A DNA stretch of 64,000 bases from Maratus speciosus (GCA_963932465.1 OZ010786.1:594941038-595005037), one strand, 5' to 3'. Counted from the first letter of the stretch, positions 12,381 to 23,981 are shown. Numbers and translations are program-made. The notes: generated by a model from the letters alone, not told the origin.

Positions 12381-12957
12381 AGGGGCATGCATAGGTTTTA
12401 TCACCATAAACAAGTTTAGGTAATATTTGTACTTTTCATTTCGAGCATTTTTTGGTATTTAATAAGTATAGCGTTTAGAAAAAACGGTGCCTACCGAATA
12501 AAATTTCTGCAATTTCCGCGTATGTGCTGATTCTCATTGTTGTTGAGTCTCTCAACAGAGAGATTTTTTGCTTTCGTCACTTTCGTGAATTAAAGACAGT
12601 CTTGCCATCAGTTTCACAACAAACTACTCATGCAAGTGGGTGATGGTATACCTTGCGGGAGATTTGCTGCGGATTTCTCAATTCAAATTTGTCACGACAA
12701 GATAATATCAGAAAAAATCAAACTTTCTGCTAATGTTCATGCTATCTGGGTTACCTCAAAAATTTCCATGGGGAGCGCGGCGGATCGCATGAACGGCTCA
12801 TGCGATTGACACTTATGTGAAATCATTATCCAATATCTATTACAGCACAAATTCTTAATTCAATGGCAAGAAATTAAACATGAAAATTGCTATTTTACAC
12901 TTAACCACTTGGCCCTAACTTTATTGTAGGCAAATGTTATGTAATATGAAACTTGAT

Positions 12958-13171
12958 TTAACCCATTCGCTGCCAAAACTAAGAATTTTCAAATTTTTTG
13001 TTGAAGGTCGTTTGCCAGCACAAATTCAGAAAGATAAATTTCACTTTACTAATACAGCGAAATTTCTGCCAATAAATGAGGCTTTTTTTTTTTTATTCTA
13101 AAATAGTGGTGACAAAGTAATCAATAAATTAAAGCCACGAGTATACTCGTGAATGACAGCGAATGGGTTAA
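12958..13171. mobile_element. TTAA MITE with GTATAC palindrome (214 bp)
   Basis: Ends TTAACCCATTCGCTG and CAGCGAATGGGTTAA are perfect inverted repeats with TTAA at both borders (12958-12961, 13168-13171). The perfect palindrome CACGAGTATACTCGTG lies at 13136-13151, close to the right end. The body matches the outer element at 51632-52052. Confidence 0.92.
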
Positions 13172-13939
13172 TTAAATTTAACTCTTCAGTATGCGCTCAG
13201 CTTTTTACATCATAAGTGAATCTTTTTCACTGGTAAATATTAATGTAACTTGAATGTATTATTAGTTGCAGTTATAGAGATTGGCCTTATATTTTTTATC
13301 CATGCTTTTTTCTTAAATTAAGAAATTAAATAAGGATATACCTAAATTCTTAAAGTTACTCGAAATACTTCTATCATATATACACAGTCAAGACAAGATT
13401 CCAAGCACAAGTAAAAAGCTCTATTTTAGACAGGCTTCCATGTAAAGAAGTGTAATTAATTATACTTCTAAGGTACACTACCTCAATAAGATCTATTGTT
13501 CGTTTCGCAGGGATTCTGAAACTGTTCCGTTTGAGACAGGATTCCGTTATAGAAAGATTCCGGTTTCACTATGCTTCACTAAAGAAGGGTGAAAATCCCC
13601 TTTTCAGACAGGTTTTCAGCAAATTTAATTGTATCGCAATTCATATTAAGACCATGTAACGCTTACGTTAAAGACAGGATTCTGTTATAGACAATTACTA
13701 TTTTGACAAGTTTTATTCTATTCATATGATATAAATAAGTATATTTATATAAATACAAAAAACTTTTAAAAATGGAACCTGCCTATAACGGAGTTCTGTC
13801 TTAAACATAAATGTTCCATAGTGCTACGGAAAAGAATACTATACAAATACACCAAATACCACGGAAACCAGTGTAAAACGGAATTTTTCACCAATATTTA
13901 CAATTTCATCTTGACAGGTTTTACTATATATATAACATG

Positions 13940-13998
13940 AAGGGAAAATTCTGGACCCTCCCCCCCCCCCCCGAAACGAAATCCTGGCTACGCCACTG
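13940..13998. mobile_element. Possible DNA-transposon terminus
   Basis: Read on the complement, this begins CAGTGGCGTAGCCAGG and is followed by a run of G, a common look for terminal repeats of hAT-like elements in animals. I found no partner terminus. The preceding 13400-13930 holds dispersed GACAGG(A/C)TTC motifs. Confidence 0.35.
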
Positions 13999-14596
13999 CA
14001 TGTCGTCCCGGTTTTTTTAAGCCATTAAAGATGAAAAATGCAGTGTGGCCACAAAAAAGCGCCGGCTGACTAGAACAAAGAGAGCGCGAGTAGAATAATT
14101 CTTCTATCTGGATCTTTATTTAGCATAATCAAATGGGGGAAGCCAGGACATCTACACTTGGCATATATATATACATGTATAATATTCTTTTGAATGAATA
14201 ACATATAGATATCAAGAAAAGCCAAATATGTTTTCTAAATTTCCAAATTTCTTCATTGTGATATATTTATAAAATTTCTTAATTTAAAATGAAATTTTAC
14301 GTAAAAGTGATTCACTATACATTACTATTTTGAGATTTTATGTTATTTTTTTGTATTTTTATTTTTATTTTTTATTTGTCATATTAAAACATGTAGGCTG
14401 CTTTAATTCTAAGTATATAAGTCAAATAAATAACAAAGAAATATTTGAAATACAGAATTAATTTTAAATACGAAAAGAATATTTTATGACAATAGAAATT
14501 TAAAAATTTTGATTTATGTTTATTGTGCTCGTAGTTTTTGAATGTAATAAGCATATAAAAGTCTTAAATATATTAAAAAGGATTTGTAATTGTGCA

Positions 14597-14674
14597 AACC
14601 ACTTCACCATCGACAGGTATGGGGAAAAAGTGCTTTTATCTCCGAGTTATCTCGGGGCAAACGGTGAAGTGGTT
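14597..14674. repeat. 78-bp inverted repeat with inner hairpin
   Basis: AACCACTTCACC (14597-14608) pairs exactly with GGTGAAGTGGTT (14663-14674). Inside, CCGAG (14642-14646) and CTCGG (14651-14655) form a second hairpin like those of the TTAA elements. There is no TTAA border. Confidence 0.6.
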
Positions 14675-15059
14675 CAAAATTAAAAATATTTTTTAACTTG
14701 TCATTCGATTCCGGTAGAAATAGCGGTAATATTATTGTTACATGTAAAAAGATTAATGCAAACTTTTAAATAGTTTTTCAAAAAATAGTAAATTAAAATA
14801 ATTATTAAAATAAAATAGAAAGTTCTAGTCTGTTCCGGTGCAGAATTTAAAAAATAATGTGTCTTTATCACAATTCCATGTTAAGAACCCCCTTTTTTAA
14901 AAATATGTAAAATGCAATACATTTAAAATTGATGCGCCGTTAAATAATAGGATAAAATAAAGATTTGTAAAAATATTTGCAGATTTTTTCATTATTAATC
15001 ACATAGTGTGCAAATTATATACAATTGAATATGTGCATTTTGGCATGGGCATTTGCATA

Positions 15060-15890
15060 TGAAAATTAAAGCTCGTCTTATAAATATTTTTAAATTGTCT
15101 GGACTTTATATTTATGATAGACTAAAATATGAGGAGCTTCTATAAAGAATCCAAAGAACTCTCTCTTCCCCCACTCCTGAAAACGATTACTTCTACCATA
15201 TAAAATTTGCATGGGGTGCTACAATTTGATTGCGAGTTATAAGTGTTTGCGGTTTCCGGGCCCTTATATTCGGTTATACTAAAATTTCAAGGGTTCAGTT
15301 AAAAAATCTTATAATGTACCTCCTTTTTTAAAGATTACGTTTACCGTAGAAAATATGAGTGTGATTACGATAATTACAGAGACAGTTATAAATGTTTTAA
15401 TTTATCAGGACCTTATACTTAAGATACACTAAAATATATAAAAAGTCAACAGAGCACCCCCCCCCCTGCCTTATAAAAGATTATGATTATCATAGGAAAT
15501 TTGTGTGGGCTGCGACAATTTTGATCTGTGTTATAAGTGTTTGCGTTTTCGAGTCCTTATATTCGATTTATACTAAAATTTAGGGAGTTCAGTTAAAAAA
15601 TTTGATAATGTCCTTCCTTTTATAAAGATTACGTTTACCATACAAAATATGAGTGTTTTGCGATAATTATAGATCGAGTTATAAATGTCTTAATTTATCA
15701 GACCCTTATACTTATGATACACTAAAATATAGAAAATGTCAATCCCCCCTCCCCTTGTTTTTTAAAATGATTACCATACGAAATTTGTGTGTGTTTACTA
15801 AAATTTTAAGGCCTTTATTTAAAAAACTCTACAATGTCCCCTATAAAATTGTCACCTATTTCAAGTGCACAAAATTTCAGGTTGCTGGAA
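15060..15890. repeat. About 150-bp tandem repeat next to right arm
   Basis: Five to six diverged copies share AGTTATAA(A/G)TGTTT, CCTTATA(C/T)T(T/C), TACACTAAAATAT and TTACC(A/G)TA(C/G)(A/G)AAAT motifs. Adjacent pairs form a period of about 295 bp. One half-unit-like stretch occurs beside the left arm (about 9655-9770) in inverted orientation (ATTTTACAGGGGACATTGTC against its complement near 15830), so this is part of the element's subterminal inverted region. Confidence 0.7.
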
Positions 15891-15891
15891 A

Positions 15892-16313
15892 AGGGACCGA
15901 AATATCTCGGGACCGAAATATCTCGGGACCGAAATGTCTTGGGACCGAAATGTCTCGGGACCGAAATGTCTTGGGACCGAATTGTCTCGGGACCGAAATG
16001 TCTTGGGACCGAAATGTCTTGGGACCGAATTGTCTCGGGACCGAATTGTCTCGGGACCGAAATGTCTTGGGACCGAAATGTCTCGGGACCGAAATGTCTT
16101 GGGACCGAAATGTCTCGGGACCGAAATTTCTTGGGACCGAATTGTCTCGGGACCGAAATGTCTTGGGACCGAAATGTCTCGGGACCGAAATGTCTTGGGA
16201 CCGAATTGTCTCGGGACCGAAATGTCTTGGGACCGAAATGTCTCGGGACCGAAATGTCTCGGGACCGAAACGGCGGGACCGAAATGGCGGGACCGAAGTG
16301 TCGGGACCGAAAC
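15892..16313. repeat. Right arm: 16-bp minisatellite, about 26 units
   Basis: The unit is GGGACCGAAATGTCTC, alternating with GGGACCGAAATGTCTT and AATTG variants. It is the inverse of the left-arm unit. The variant set differs from the left arm; only the outermost roughly 70 bp are shared. Confidence 0.95.
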
Positions 16314-16324
16314 GTCCTGCTTCC

Positions 16325-17694
16325 GCGCAGGAATATATCAATAACCAAGATTTCTCAATTTTCTTCAAGTATAACGGACCCGCTATGTCTACACCTGTGA
16401 TCTGAAACACGTTAGCATCCTTTATTCTATTTTCCGGTAGAGGCGCACTATCTCTCCATAAACTCTTCCCACTGAAGCGTTTGCAGACAACACACTGTGC
16501 TGACACTTGTTTTACATTTCTACGACCATTAAGTATCCAGTATTTTTCTCTCCATAAATTAAGTAGGATCTGTAATCCAGCGTGACAATGTTTTATATGT
16601 ACATGATATATGAGTCGTTTTACAACTTCATGTTTTGCTGGCAGGACTATAGGTTTCACAAAATCTTCATTGTCTTTCCTGTACGTTATTTTAGTCTCCA
16701 GTCGAATTATATCTTGTTCATCTTTCCATGTTTGTAAAGTTCCCAATCTGTTATCATTCTCGGGAAAAAAAGCTTCTTTCTGAATCATACGTAGAGTCTT
16801 TAATTCAGCTTCTTTAAATTCAGATGACGTCAGGTCTCCTCCTCTTTTCACTTCGGTACTTCTGCAGTTATGCCTAAAACGTAATATCCATGCGACCATC
16901 CGTATGAATTTTACATAACTCGAGAAATATCTGTAATACCAACCATCTTGTTTAACATCAGAATTCGTTATCATGGAAACTGACTTTATTCGTTCCTTCC
17001 GAATTTCATCTTCGTCATAGTCTTGATCACTAGAGTTCGTATATTTTTCAAACTCTGCTGAATCTCTCAACCAAGCTGGACTCTCCCACCATCTCCTGGC
17101 AGCTAGCTGTCTCGCTTTACATCCACGAGTTGGCAAATCTGCAGGATTTTTATCACTTGGCACATAGATCCATGATGAAGGACTGCTTAATCTTCTGATC
17201 TCTAGAACCCGATTTCGCACTAATGCTGACCAATTGACATCTCTGGATATCCAAGCGAGTACTGTAGATGGATCGCTCCAATAATATCTCTTCATCTTTT
17301 CCCAACCGAGGGCATCTACAAGAGTTTGCGCCAAACGAGTTCCCATAGTTGCCGCCAATAATTCCATTCTTGGTATCATGACGTTCTTCAAAGGTCCAAC
17401 TCTTGATTTGGCTGCTATAAAAACTAACTCGACTTGGCTTACAATTTCTATTCTAAGGAATATAACTGTTGCGTAAGCATCTTTACTTCCATCTACAAAC
17501 GTGTGACGTGCACACGCTTCTGTATTTCCTGGAGTCATTTTCATGTATCTTGGGATCTCTGTATACTTCAAAACTGTTAGTTCTTGAAACCATAGTAAAC
17601 ATTCTCTTCGTAACTCACCAGTTATCTCTTCCTCCCATTGAAAACCTAATTTCCAGGCTTTTTGCAACATTATTTTCGGACAAATCATGACTGG
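16325..17694 (-). pseudogene. BEL/Pao pol: RNase H and integrase N-terminal half
   Basis: One long frame runs from about 17688 into the foldback insert. RNase H acidic residues appear in FVDGS, MELLAA and YWSDPS contexts (about 17500-17260). The integrase zinc finger has the HHCC pattern (H...H with CVVC) at about 16480-16610. The first catalytic Asp is in a GVDIAGP motif near 16395. An in-frame TAG at 17695-17697 separates it from the reverse transcriptase. The frame then reads into the minisatellite, giving a chimeric but meaningless tail. Confidence 0.93.
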
Positions 17695-18579
17695 CTACGT
17701 AAAACCAAAGGGATGAAATATTTTATGCACAGCTGACAACATACTGCGTTTGGTTATCTTTTCTGTGCCAAAATTTTGTAGCCAACTTAGGTTGATCTTT
17801 AACATGTCGGATTCCTTATTCCAAACAAGTCCTAAGACGTTAGTTCCATTCGTGTTTGGCGTATCTTGGCGATCACCTGTGTACTCCCACTGTCTTAGAT
17901 CAAAACTACCTTTCGCCATTAGCATCCTCGCATCTTCGATGAAGTGTTTCACTTCTTCTTCACTATTTACACTGGTTACGACATTATCCACATAAAAACT
18001 GTGCAACAATGTATCGTTAAAACTTTCAGAGAAATCTGGAGCCCTTCGGATGTGATATTCAATGACAGATGAAAGAAGAAATGGACTGCATTTCACACCG
18101 AATACAACTCGGGTATGCCTGAAAGTCATTAATTTCTTTTCCTTTAAGTCCTTCCACCACAAAAAAGTACGAAATTTCTATCTTTCTCACAAATGCTGAT
18201 CTGTAAAAAACTTTCCTAATATCTGCAATTACACCAAGTTTTCTTTCTCGAAAGTGTAGAAGAACATTTGGAATGAGCTCGATCAAGTTGGGTCCACATT
18301 GTAGGCATTGTTTCAGAGATGGATAATTTGCTAATCTTGCTGTCGCCTCAAATACAGGACGGATCGGGGTTGTAGTACTACTCTCTTTTATGACTGGATG
18401 ATGCGGCAAGTAATTGCCATAAGATTTCGCGTCGTAAGAAGGAACTTCCTCTATAATACCTTCGTTAATCCAATCATTAAAAACATTGTCGTATTGTTGA
18501 AACATGTTCTTGGCGATTAACTTTGAGGTGATGCGTTCCAAACGTTTCATAGACAAATTAAAGTTATTTGGCAGTGTTG
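17695..18579 (-). pseudogene. BEL/Pao reverse transcriptase, frameshifted
   Basis: Fingers/palm motifs are split over two frames, 18059-18556 and 17695-18162, with a frameshift near 18160-18190. The YLPHHPV motif, IRPVFEA and ADIRKVF (first catalytic Asp) lie in the first part. FGVKCSPFLL and FYVDN lie in the second (Asn near 17983-17985, where most reverse transcriptases have a second Asp). Another frameshift near 18600 joins it to the upstream protease region. Confidence 0.92.
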
Positions 18580-19175
18580 TTATGTCATCAGCCCAAGGAA
18601 GGCAAATCTCATACCGATTTTCATCGTCATTTTTACTGTTTCGAAGAAATGCTCCTTAGTTTGGCGATCTATCTCTTCTCTTGACTTCTTCTCCATGGGA
18701 TCTGTAATTCCGATTAAGTCAAGTCTCCATAGGTTTGAGATATCCGCTTCTTTTACAAACATTGATATTACTGTCATCGCCAAGTTTTCGGATGAATATG
18801 GCTTTTCACATGGTGCTTTTCCCATTAATGTCCATCCAAGATATGTTTCCACTGCAACTAAACCAGAAGACAATATTTTTCTTTTACCAGTTAACATATT
18901 TCCCATAACATCAGCTCCAATTAAAACTTCTATACTATCACAACATTGACTCACATCGCTTAACATGATGCCACTTTCCTTTAATTCTTGTAACCATGGC
19001 CCCTGTGTAACGGGTTGAATATCTCCGCATATGCTAACTTGATCTCGTACTTCGAAATTACACCTGAATTCTTCGCTCAAATCTCTAACTGTTATTTCGT
19101 AATAGTTGTGTTGGCATTCTTGAGTAGTAATGTCGCCAAACAGAGAATGCATTATCTTTTCTTGCGAATAGGCTT
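18580..19175 (-). pseudogene. BEL/Pao protease-RT linker (DUF1758-like)
   Basis: A 190-codon frame (18580-19152) with the IEVLIGADVMG and LGWTLMGK motifs typical of the aspartic-protease-like DUF1758 region of BEL/Pao. It is offset from the upstream gag/protease frame by a single-base length change near 19175 and from the RT frame by one in an A-rich run near 18630. Confidence 0.85.
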
Positions 19176-20813
19176 TTAATTCATTTCTTCCGCCACACTT
19201 TTTAATATATACGATTTCTGTGATGCTGAATCTAACAATAAACGAACAATCTTCTGTTTACTTTCAGAAACTAGCTTCACCTTCAAGGTCTGCAAGAACA
19301 CATTGGCGCTCTTCTTACTAATATTTGTCATATTCACTTCATCTCTTTTACACTTCTCCTCAGCTCCCTCTTGAGTATCTTTAACGGATGACTTACGTTT
19401 ATCGCACAGTAATGGTACATGCCGCTTATTACAAATAATGCATTTCACCATCGCTCGGCATCTTTTAGCGGTATGTTCTGGTACTAAACATATGAAGCAG
19501 CATCTATTGTCCTTGGCGATTTTTTGTATTTCCGCTAAGTTTAATTTTCTCGCAGAAAAGCATTCCGAACTTGCATGTCTTCCCTGGCAAAAAATGCAGA
19601 CTCCTTTTTTCTCTGTTACGGAAGAGGTAGTCAACAGACCTACCGCTGTCGAAGTCTTACCGGTTTTATGTTCAAAATTATTGTGATCCCTTTTTGCGAC
19701 ATATTTACGATCTTCACTCTTAGCTAATCCAAAACCAGCTACGGCGAGTGACACCCTTTCTTCACCTTCTACTTCAGTTCGCAAAAACTGCATCAGACTA
19801 TTTAATCTGTCCTGCGCCTCAGTTTTCTCAGATGATATGTTCGTGCGATTTCACGCTTTTAGAAATTCTGCTAGAAAACAGGACTCAACTCATGGATATA
19901 AAATTGATGCACATTTGTCAGTTTTGATACCTAATGTATCTAAGGCTCGTCAATATAATTCCAATTTATCATATAACGATGTCAACGAGAATTTTCCCTT
20001 CGTTTGTACTGATATTTTTAATTTGAGTAGTTCTCTCACATAGACTTCTACCAATATATATTCTCTACCAAAACGGGTTTTTAAACTCTCAATTGCCTTG
20101 GCGTAATTAGTGCCACTTGTCGGGAAACTCTCTACCACTTCTCTTGCTCGGGAGCCGGCAACTGTTGCTTGCACCAAATACTGAAATTTATCTTCTGGTG
20201 CTATTTCTATATCTTCATCAATTTGTCTAAATTGACACCAATACGGTAACCAGTCTATTATTTCACTGCCAGACTTTCTGAATTCTAACTTGGGCAGCGT
20301 AAACTTTCTTCTCATTGCATAACTATCGATAATTTTATTAAGAGCTCCACATTGGCTGTTTACTGCTGACTGAAGTTTCGCCAATTCTAACTCGTGCGCC
20401 AATTATAACTTTTCGCCTTCAATCTTTGCTTGTAATTCCATATTCAATGCTTCAGTTTTTTCCTTTGCTTGTAATTCCATATTCAATGCCTCAGTTTTTT
20501 CCTTTGCTTGTAATTCCATATTCAATGCTCCAGCTTTTTCCTTCGCTTGCATTTCTAATTTTTCTTTTTCCATATTCAATGCTTCAGCTTTTTCCTTTGA
20601 TTGTTTCTCTAATTTTTCCATTTCCTTTCTTTTTGAAACGGCATTTTCTAAAACGCTCTGTACAAATTCAGGATCATCTTTATATGCCTTACAATTCAAA
20701 ATTAAATCTTTAAGTGCCACAAGTGGAGCCATTGGTGCTGCTATTTCACCTAATTGCTCCGCTACGAAGACCAAATCTTCCTTTTTAAAACCTTTAACTA
20801 ACTTAAACATCAT
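19176..20813 (-). pseudogene. BEL/Pao gag and protease start
   Basis: One frame with four in-frame stops (20403-20405, about 19950, and two more before 19850). The N-terminal part is a coiled-coil-like repeat rich in Lys/Glu (QAKEKTEALNMEL repeated, about 20410-20600). Next comes a DUF1759-like region (about 19950-20300). Three CCHC knuckles follow at about 19404-19598 (CX2CX3HX4C, CX2CX4HX4C, CX2CX3HX4C). The frame ends with a DSAS motif (Asp near 19230), where aspartic proteases usually have D-S/T-G. Confidence 0.93.
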
Positions 20814-20892
20814 GGAAAATCTTTATTTCATTTAATTTTTATTAACACCTTTTGAACTACGTGTGATAGATAACCTTGTTTAAACCCAGGTC

Positions 20893-20910
20893 CTGTACCG
20901 GCGGACGCCA
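20893..20910 (-). other. Primer-binding site
   Basis: On the minus strand, four bases after the 5' LTR, TGGCGTCCGCCGGTACAG begins with TGG, as expected for pairing with a tRNA 3' CCA end. I do not name the tRNA. Confidence 0.75.
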
Positions 20911-20914
20911 CTAA

Positions 20915-21345
20915 TGTAACAAATCCACAAAACGTACCACGCAAAGCAGATTTATGTTTACTTTTAAATTCTACGAATGAAAGACTTTTACAGAACTTTA
21001 TAATTTAAACTTAAACCATACTCACATTAGCACCTTTGTGCTCGTATAGTTGTACTATTTATGGAAAAACTCCTACGGTGAGATAACTTCAAAACTTAGT
21101 AATAATAACTCATAAAAAACAAGCTAACGGCATTTGTTTTCTTTTTTACTTGAATCTACAAAAATATAGGAAGTTGCCACAGAATACATCAAAACTTGTC
21201 CCTTTTTCGTTTTTAACCAGCGAAAATAACATGTGAACGCGCAAAAACAAAATAATAAATGTCATTTCAAGTCAATTGTTTTTCTTTACATATTTCATCT
21301 CTGATCGCGTGATTTGGAACAAAAATAAATAATGCCGCCGTAACA
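20915..21345 (-). repeat. 5' LTR of BEL/Pao element
   Basis: 431 bp, TGTAAC...GTAACA on the plus strand, aligned with 7475-7908. The target duplication AAGTG follows at 21346-21350. Confidence 0.95.
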
Positions 21346-22014
21346 AAGTGGATTATTGTAATATACTGTGTTCCTTTTTATGAGGATAGCATGTATACTC
21401 GTAGAGAAATTAAGGTTTTTATAAAAACAGCCCCAAATTTCGCGAAGTTTTTTGCTTATAATTTGCAGAGTTCTTAATATAAATAAAAAGTTCTTTTCAG
21501 AAAATATGACAAACAATATTGTACTCAATACTTTGCAATCAGAATTAAAAAATAATTAAAATTGGATGAAAAATGAGCAGGTTTACCAAAAAATGTTTCA
21601 CTGCACATGCGCGAATGCAATCAAAATATGATGATCAACATGAGTTTCAAGATAATCCCTCATGTAGTTTTCCAGATATTTAACAAAACGTCTAAAATCG
21701 CAAGTGATCGGTCACCTTTGGCCATGTGGTGTATATCTGCACGCTCTAATTACCTTGCAAAATAATAACCTTGAAATATATATTTTATTAAAAATTGATG
21801 ATAAAAAATATTATAATTTTCTAATGAGGTAAATGAAGATAAAGTAAAACACATTTCTATTTCGATAAATTCAGATTTCTAGATTGTGAACAGAAATTTG
21901 TTGTCTATTTAAAATGTAAGAAATGTATCATAATAAGTCAAGATATTTAAGTCCGATGTCATAACGACGGTTGTACCTACACTATAGCTTCCGCTCATAC
22001 ATAAGGTTTAAATA

Positions 22015-22706
22015 CAGTAGACTCACCCAATTCCGACACCCTGAAATCCGCAAGCGCCTAAAATCCACACATCATCAAAGATGTAAATAACGAATTTTTC
22101 AGTTCAGATGTAGAGACACAGTTAAACTTTTTCATTTTTATATAATTTAGTATACGTATTTTAAAGTGCATATTACTGAACTCATGCTTTTCATGAAGGT
22201 AGTATAAATTTCTGAAAATATTCAAGGTATTGCTGATATTAGGGGTGATCACAATCTTTTTACCAAATATATTTATTTATTGATCATTCCTTTCTGGTTA
22301 TTAAGTCTTGGTAAACCTAAAAAAACTTCCTTATTTTATGGTTTTGGTGTAAATTATTAGGGCAGCCAAGTTATTTAGAGCCAAGTTTTAATTAACAAGT
22401 GAATAATTTCGGAAAAATATATCTAATTTTTATTATGCATATTTAATTATACATTATTATTTACTTGACCTCTACTTTTAATATTTCAATCATTTTTTTT
22501 AAATTATCTATTTTTTTATTATTTTAGTTTAACACTTTACTTAATTTTGTTAGAATTTTACTATATCGTAATTATTCCTTATAATCTCGATTGCATTATT
22601 ACATTCAAATTACTGTTTAAAAAATGTAAACAAAGCAATGACCAAAAAATTATAAAGTTTGCTGAACCTGTCGTCCCAGACAATGCGGAATTGAGGGAGT
22701 CTACTG
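22015..22706. mobile_element. pogo/Tigger-like MITE with TA duplication
   Basis: Ends CAGTAGACTCACCCAATTCCG and CGGAATTGAGGGAGTCTACTG are inverted repeats, flanked by TA at 22013-22014 and 22707-22708. CAGTAGACTC is a common start in the Tc1/mariner-pogo group. The interior has no transposase. The related block at 7041-7168 is uninterrupted at the same place (near 7101), a likely empty site. Confidence 0.85.
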
Positions 22707-22770
22707 TATTACATAATTTCATTTTTTCCATATCATACAGGGAAAAATAGTAAAAAAAATAGATACACTG

Positions 22771-23981
22771 TTTTTTACCACTGTAAAAATAATTTTTAAG
22801 CATGATATTTTTTACATCTAACTCAACAAAAACATTTATTTCAAAAATATAATATATTTAATTATGGACTTACGAAATTTCGCAATTGGTTTCACAGAGC
22901 TACTTAAAAAGAAAAAATGATTTTTCTTTCGATTTTTTCCTTATACATGATAAATTTTCTTATTGTCGCCACTTCTAATCGTTGCCATTATTTTTAGAAT
23001 ATCCTTTAAAGTGAAAACATTCCATTAAAGTTTCTTAAATGTCAGAATCACATATAAAAACAAAACGTTTAAACCAATTTTATATCTGATGTGTTCCATT
23101 CGCATTTTAATTTGCTAGATTTATGCTAACTTTTTGGATGACATTATCTACTTTATGATGACAAAAGTTTATGTCTCTGAGACGCCAGTAAGTTAAATCA
23201 TTGCCAGTATATGCCTTTTTGCATTATGGTGAGGTTTTTTTTAGCCATTTAGAAAATCATCATATTCCGGTAATGGTAGCGTTTGCATCTGATTGGAGGG
23301 GGGGGGGGGATCAATCCTTTTGACAAATTTGACTAGTTTTACACATAATATAACTTTTTCGCAGAAATATCACCAGTGAACGGAATCATAATTCATCCAC
23401 TGCTGCAATATTTTGCAAAACATACAAGACAATTCCCGGTATTCGCTAATTTATTAATTTTATGCATCACATCATTGTCGTACAGATCGTACATTTTAAC
23501 ATCTAGAGTGGCCAAATCTGATGGTTTTTCATTCAGATATTTCGAGCGCACAGTAAAATTTATTTATTTTTTTAATTTTATATAATTCATGAAAATTTTT
23601 CCAGTGAAATAACTAAAAATATATGTAAAAGTAACTATTGAAATTTTAATATCGATTTTCTGACAAAAAAAAGTCAAATGTCGCAACACTGTTAATATCC
23701 CTGAATCGTTGATGATGATTAAAGAATTCTGAATAAAAGGTATATTGCAATCTTCGGCGTTGTTTCAATGTAAATTCGAGTTTCTTGTAGCAAATTATCT
23801 ACAATCTCATTATAAAAAAACAGTGATAAGTGCACATCGTAAATAGATAAAACCAATTTTCTTAGTGCTTTTCAAGATTTTTTTTCGTCATTTTTTATTA
23901 TCTAGATTTTACTAAATAACAATCCGCACAGAAAAAAGTCAATTTTACACTTAAAATATAACCTTGCAAAGTCATATCTAG
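22771..23981. other. No recognisable gene
   Basis: AT-rich, with a G run at about 23298-23309. Short open frames only, none resembling a known family. Confidence 0.45.

Larger units (their letters stand above)
8987..16324. mobile_element. Foldback-type DNA element with minisatellite termini (7.3 kb)
   Basis: Flanked by an exact 9-bp direct repeat GCGCAGGAA (8978-8986 and 16325-16333), which occurs once in the intact integrase reading. Termini are inverted: GG..ACA.GAC(A/G)TTTCGG on the left and the same on the complement of the right end. The outer roughly 70 bp match almost base for base, then both arms continue as 16-bp repeats. Insert plus one target copy is 7347 bp, a multiple of three. 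Long repetitive inverted arms and a 9-bp duplication are the traits of Foldback/Mutator-related elements. The interior has no open frame above about 60 codons and no visible transposase, so it is non-autonomous. It carries internal repeats and smaller nested elements. Confidence 0.88.
7475..21345 (-). mobile_element. BEL/Pao LTR retrotransposon, interrupted and inactive
   Basis: Complete element with two LTRs (7475-7908 and 20915-21345) and an exact 5-bp target duplication AAGTG (7470-7474 and 21346-21350). It has a primer-binding site next to the right LTR, a polypurine tract next to the left LTR, and a decayed gag-pol between them. Domain order on the minus strand is gag (DUF1759-like, CCHC knuckles), protease, reverse transcriptase, RNase H, integrase and a DUF5641-like tail, which is the BEL/Pao arrangement. 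Without the foldback insert it is about 6.5 kb, normal for the group. Many stops and frameshifts make it non-autonomous. Confidence 0.95.
7219..21725. mobile_element. Inverted-repeat element split by the BEL/Pao insertion
   Basis: 7220-7285 and 21656-21724 are inverted repeats of about 66 bp with only a few mismatches, beginning TGGCCAAAGGTGACCGATCA. Without the BEL/Pao element and one target duplication, the enclosed DNA is about 630 bp, so this reads as a small non-autonomous DNA element into which the retrotransposon jumped. A TA flank is suggested on the left only. Confidence 0.65.

Noticed and set aside
8994..16313. CRISPR-like array (regular short repeats)
   Set aside because: Units are head-to-tail without spacers, arranged as inverted arms of a mobile element, in a eukaryotic context.
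15653..16405. Repetitive open frames over the right minisatellite, including the tail of the pol frame
   Set aside because: Same artefact; the pol frame merely runs into the repeat.
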